Source: RHLJ01 sp040222455 (GTDB lineage: Bacteria; Bacteroidota; Rhodothermia; Balneolales; Balneolaceae). Taken from it: a stretch of 64,000 nucleotides of DNA. The DNA is taken from positions 248,001 to 312,000 of the forward strand of contig JAVKDD010000027.1 of assembly GCA_040222455.1 (NCBI GenBank), given 5' to 3'. The position numbers and the translations under genes are program-made. Position 1 is the stretch's first letter; every line of letters starts with the position of its first letter. Positions 63,956 through 64,000 of this stretch are shown piece by piece. Below the pieces are notes generated by a model. It worked only from the letters and a program-made list of their open reading frames with translations, had not been told where the DNA came from and ran no database searches.

Positions 63956-64000
63956 ATGAAAAACGTGCTCGTTATTGTTTACTATTTCCCTCCAATGGGA
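63956..64000 (+). CDS. Probable glycosyltransferase, first 15 codons (3' truncated by window edge)
   Basis: An ATG at 63956 begins 'MKNVLVIVYYFPPMG', which is the usual N-terminal strand and donor-binding loop of GT4-type glycosyltransferases ('..VL.+.Y+FPP.GG'). The frame continues beyond the window. It follows guaB by 14 bases. The assignment rests on 15 residues only. Confidence 0.5.
   Translation, partial: MKNVLVIVYYFPPMG

Noticed and set aside
1..64000. tRNA or rRNA genes, prophage or insertion-sequence transposases
   Set aside because: I looked along both strands and saw no cloverleaf with T-loop consensus, no rRNA motifs and no transposase or integrase domain. A covariance-model search would be needed to be certain.

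Overview
The window is AT-rich bacterial chromosome with tightly packed genes. It most resembles the Balneolota/Rhodothermota-Bacteroidota side of the tree, probably a marine heterotroph. The signs are: a secreted GH81 beta-1,3-glucanase ending in a type IX secretion (T9SS) sorting domain of the NYPNPFNPST type; a T9SS plug-family lipoprotein; OstA-like and LptC proteins of the Bacteroidota type; DUF5103, DUF1080 and LEA-type-2 lipoproteins; a 30-residue AURKAIP1/COX24-type basic peptide; many weak Shine-Dalgarno sites and TTG starts; and a few TAnnTTTG boxes like the Bacteroidota -7 promoter element. Assignment to Balneolota is inference from gene content, not a computed phylogeny.

Layout. 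1-760: 3' end of an M14-type carboxypeptidase gene. 836-12348 (minus strand): GH81 laminarinase, PepSY-TM protein, small outer-membrane protein, amidohydrolase, O6-alkylguanine-DNA alkyltransferase and LEA-2 lipoprotein, then a metal-uptake unit (ZnuD-like TonB receptor, His-rich lipoprotein, CPIC-motif protein). 12451-18339 (plus): two paralogous 3-TM proteins, pyruvate phosphate dikinase, a mercuric-reductase-like flavoprotein whose start lies inside a long hairpin, and a DUF481 protein. 18452-21718 (minus): ammonium transporter, PolB-type exonuclease, L-asparaginase. 21859-23985: EF-G-like GTPase. 23986-26492: an accessory patch with four copies of a 152-bp nested-palindromic repeat, a GIY-YIG nuclease gene set inside the 15-bp inter-repeat spacer, and a propeller lipoprotein gene broken by an in-frame amber codon. 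26549-33371: DUF1080 protein, methyltransferase, M15 peptidase, a frameshifted lipoprotein, and an OstA-like/LptC/upp/AGCS-transporter cluster. 33548-34016: HU-family protein and COX24-type peptide.

34904-48342 is a long plus-strand operon: RqcH-like, aroK, aroB, TamB, RNase R, and a protease-propeller-barrel protein. 48339-52294 is a minus-strand operon: ccmB, holB, dapF, T9SS plug protein. 52537-56797 is a plus-strand operon: PTS IIA, PBP4-type carboxypeptidase, sigma-54 response regulator, folD. 57822-61055 is an orphan multi-PAS histidine kinase. The end holds two uncharacterised genes, guaB, and the first 15 codons of a probable glycosyltransferase.

Most of the window is housekeeping and envelope biogenesis. 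The most unusual parts are the repeat/GIY-YIG patch at 24-26.5 kb and the 61-nt hairpin that covers the ribosome-binding site of the flavoprotein gene at 16017. Two genes (24827-25927 and 28680-29088) look recently disrupted.
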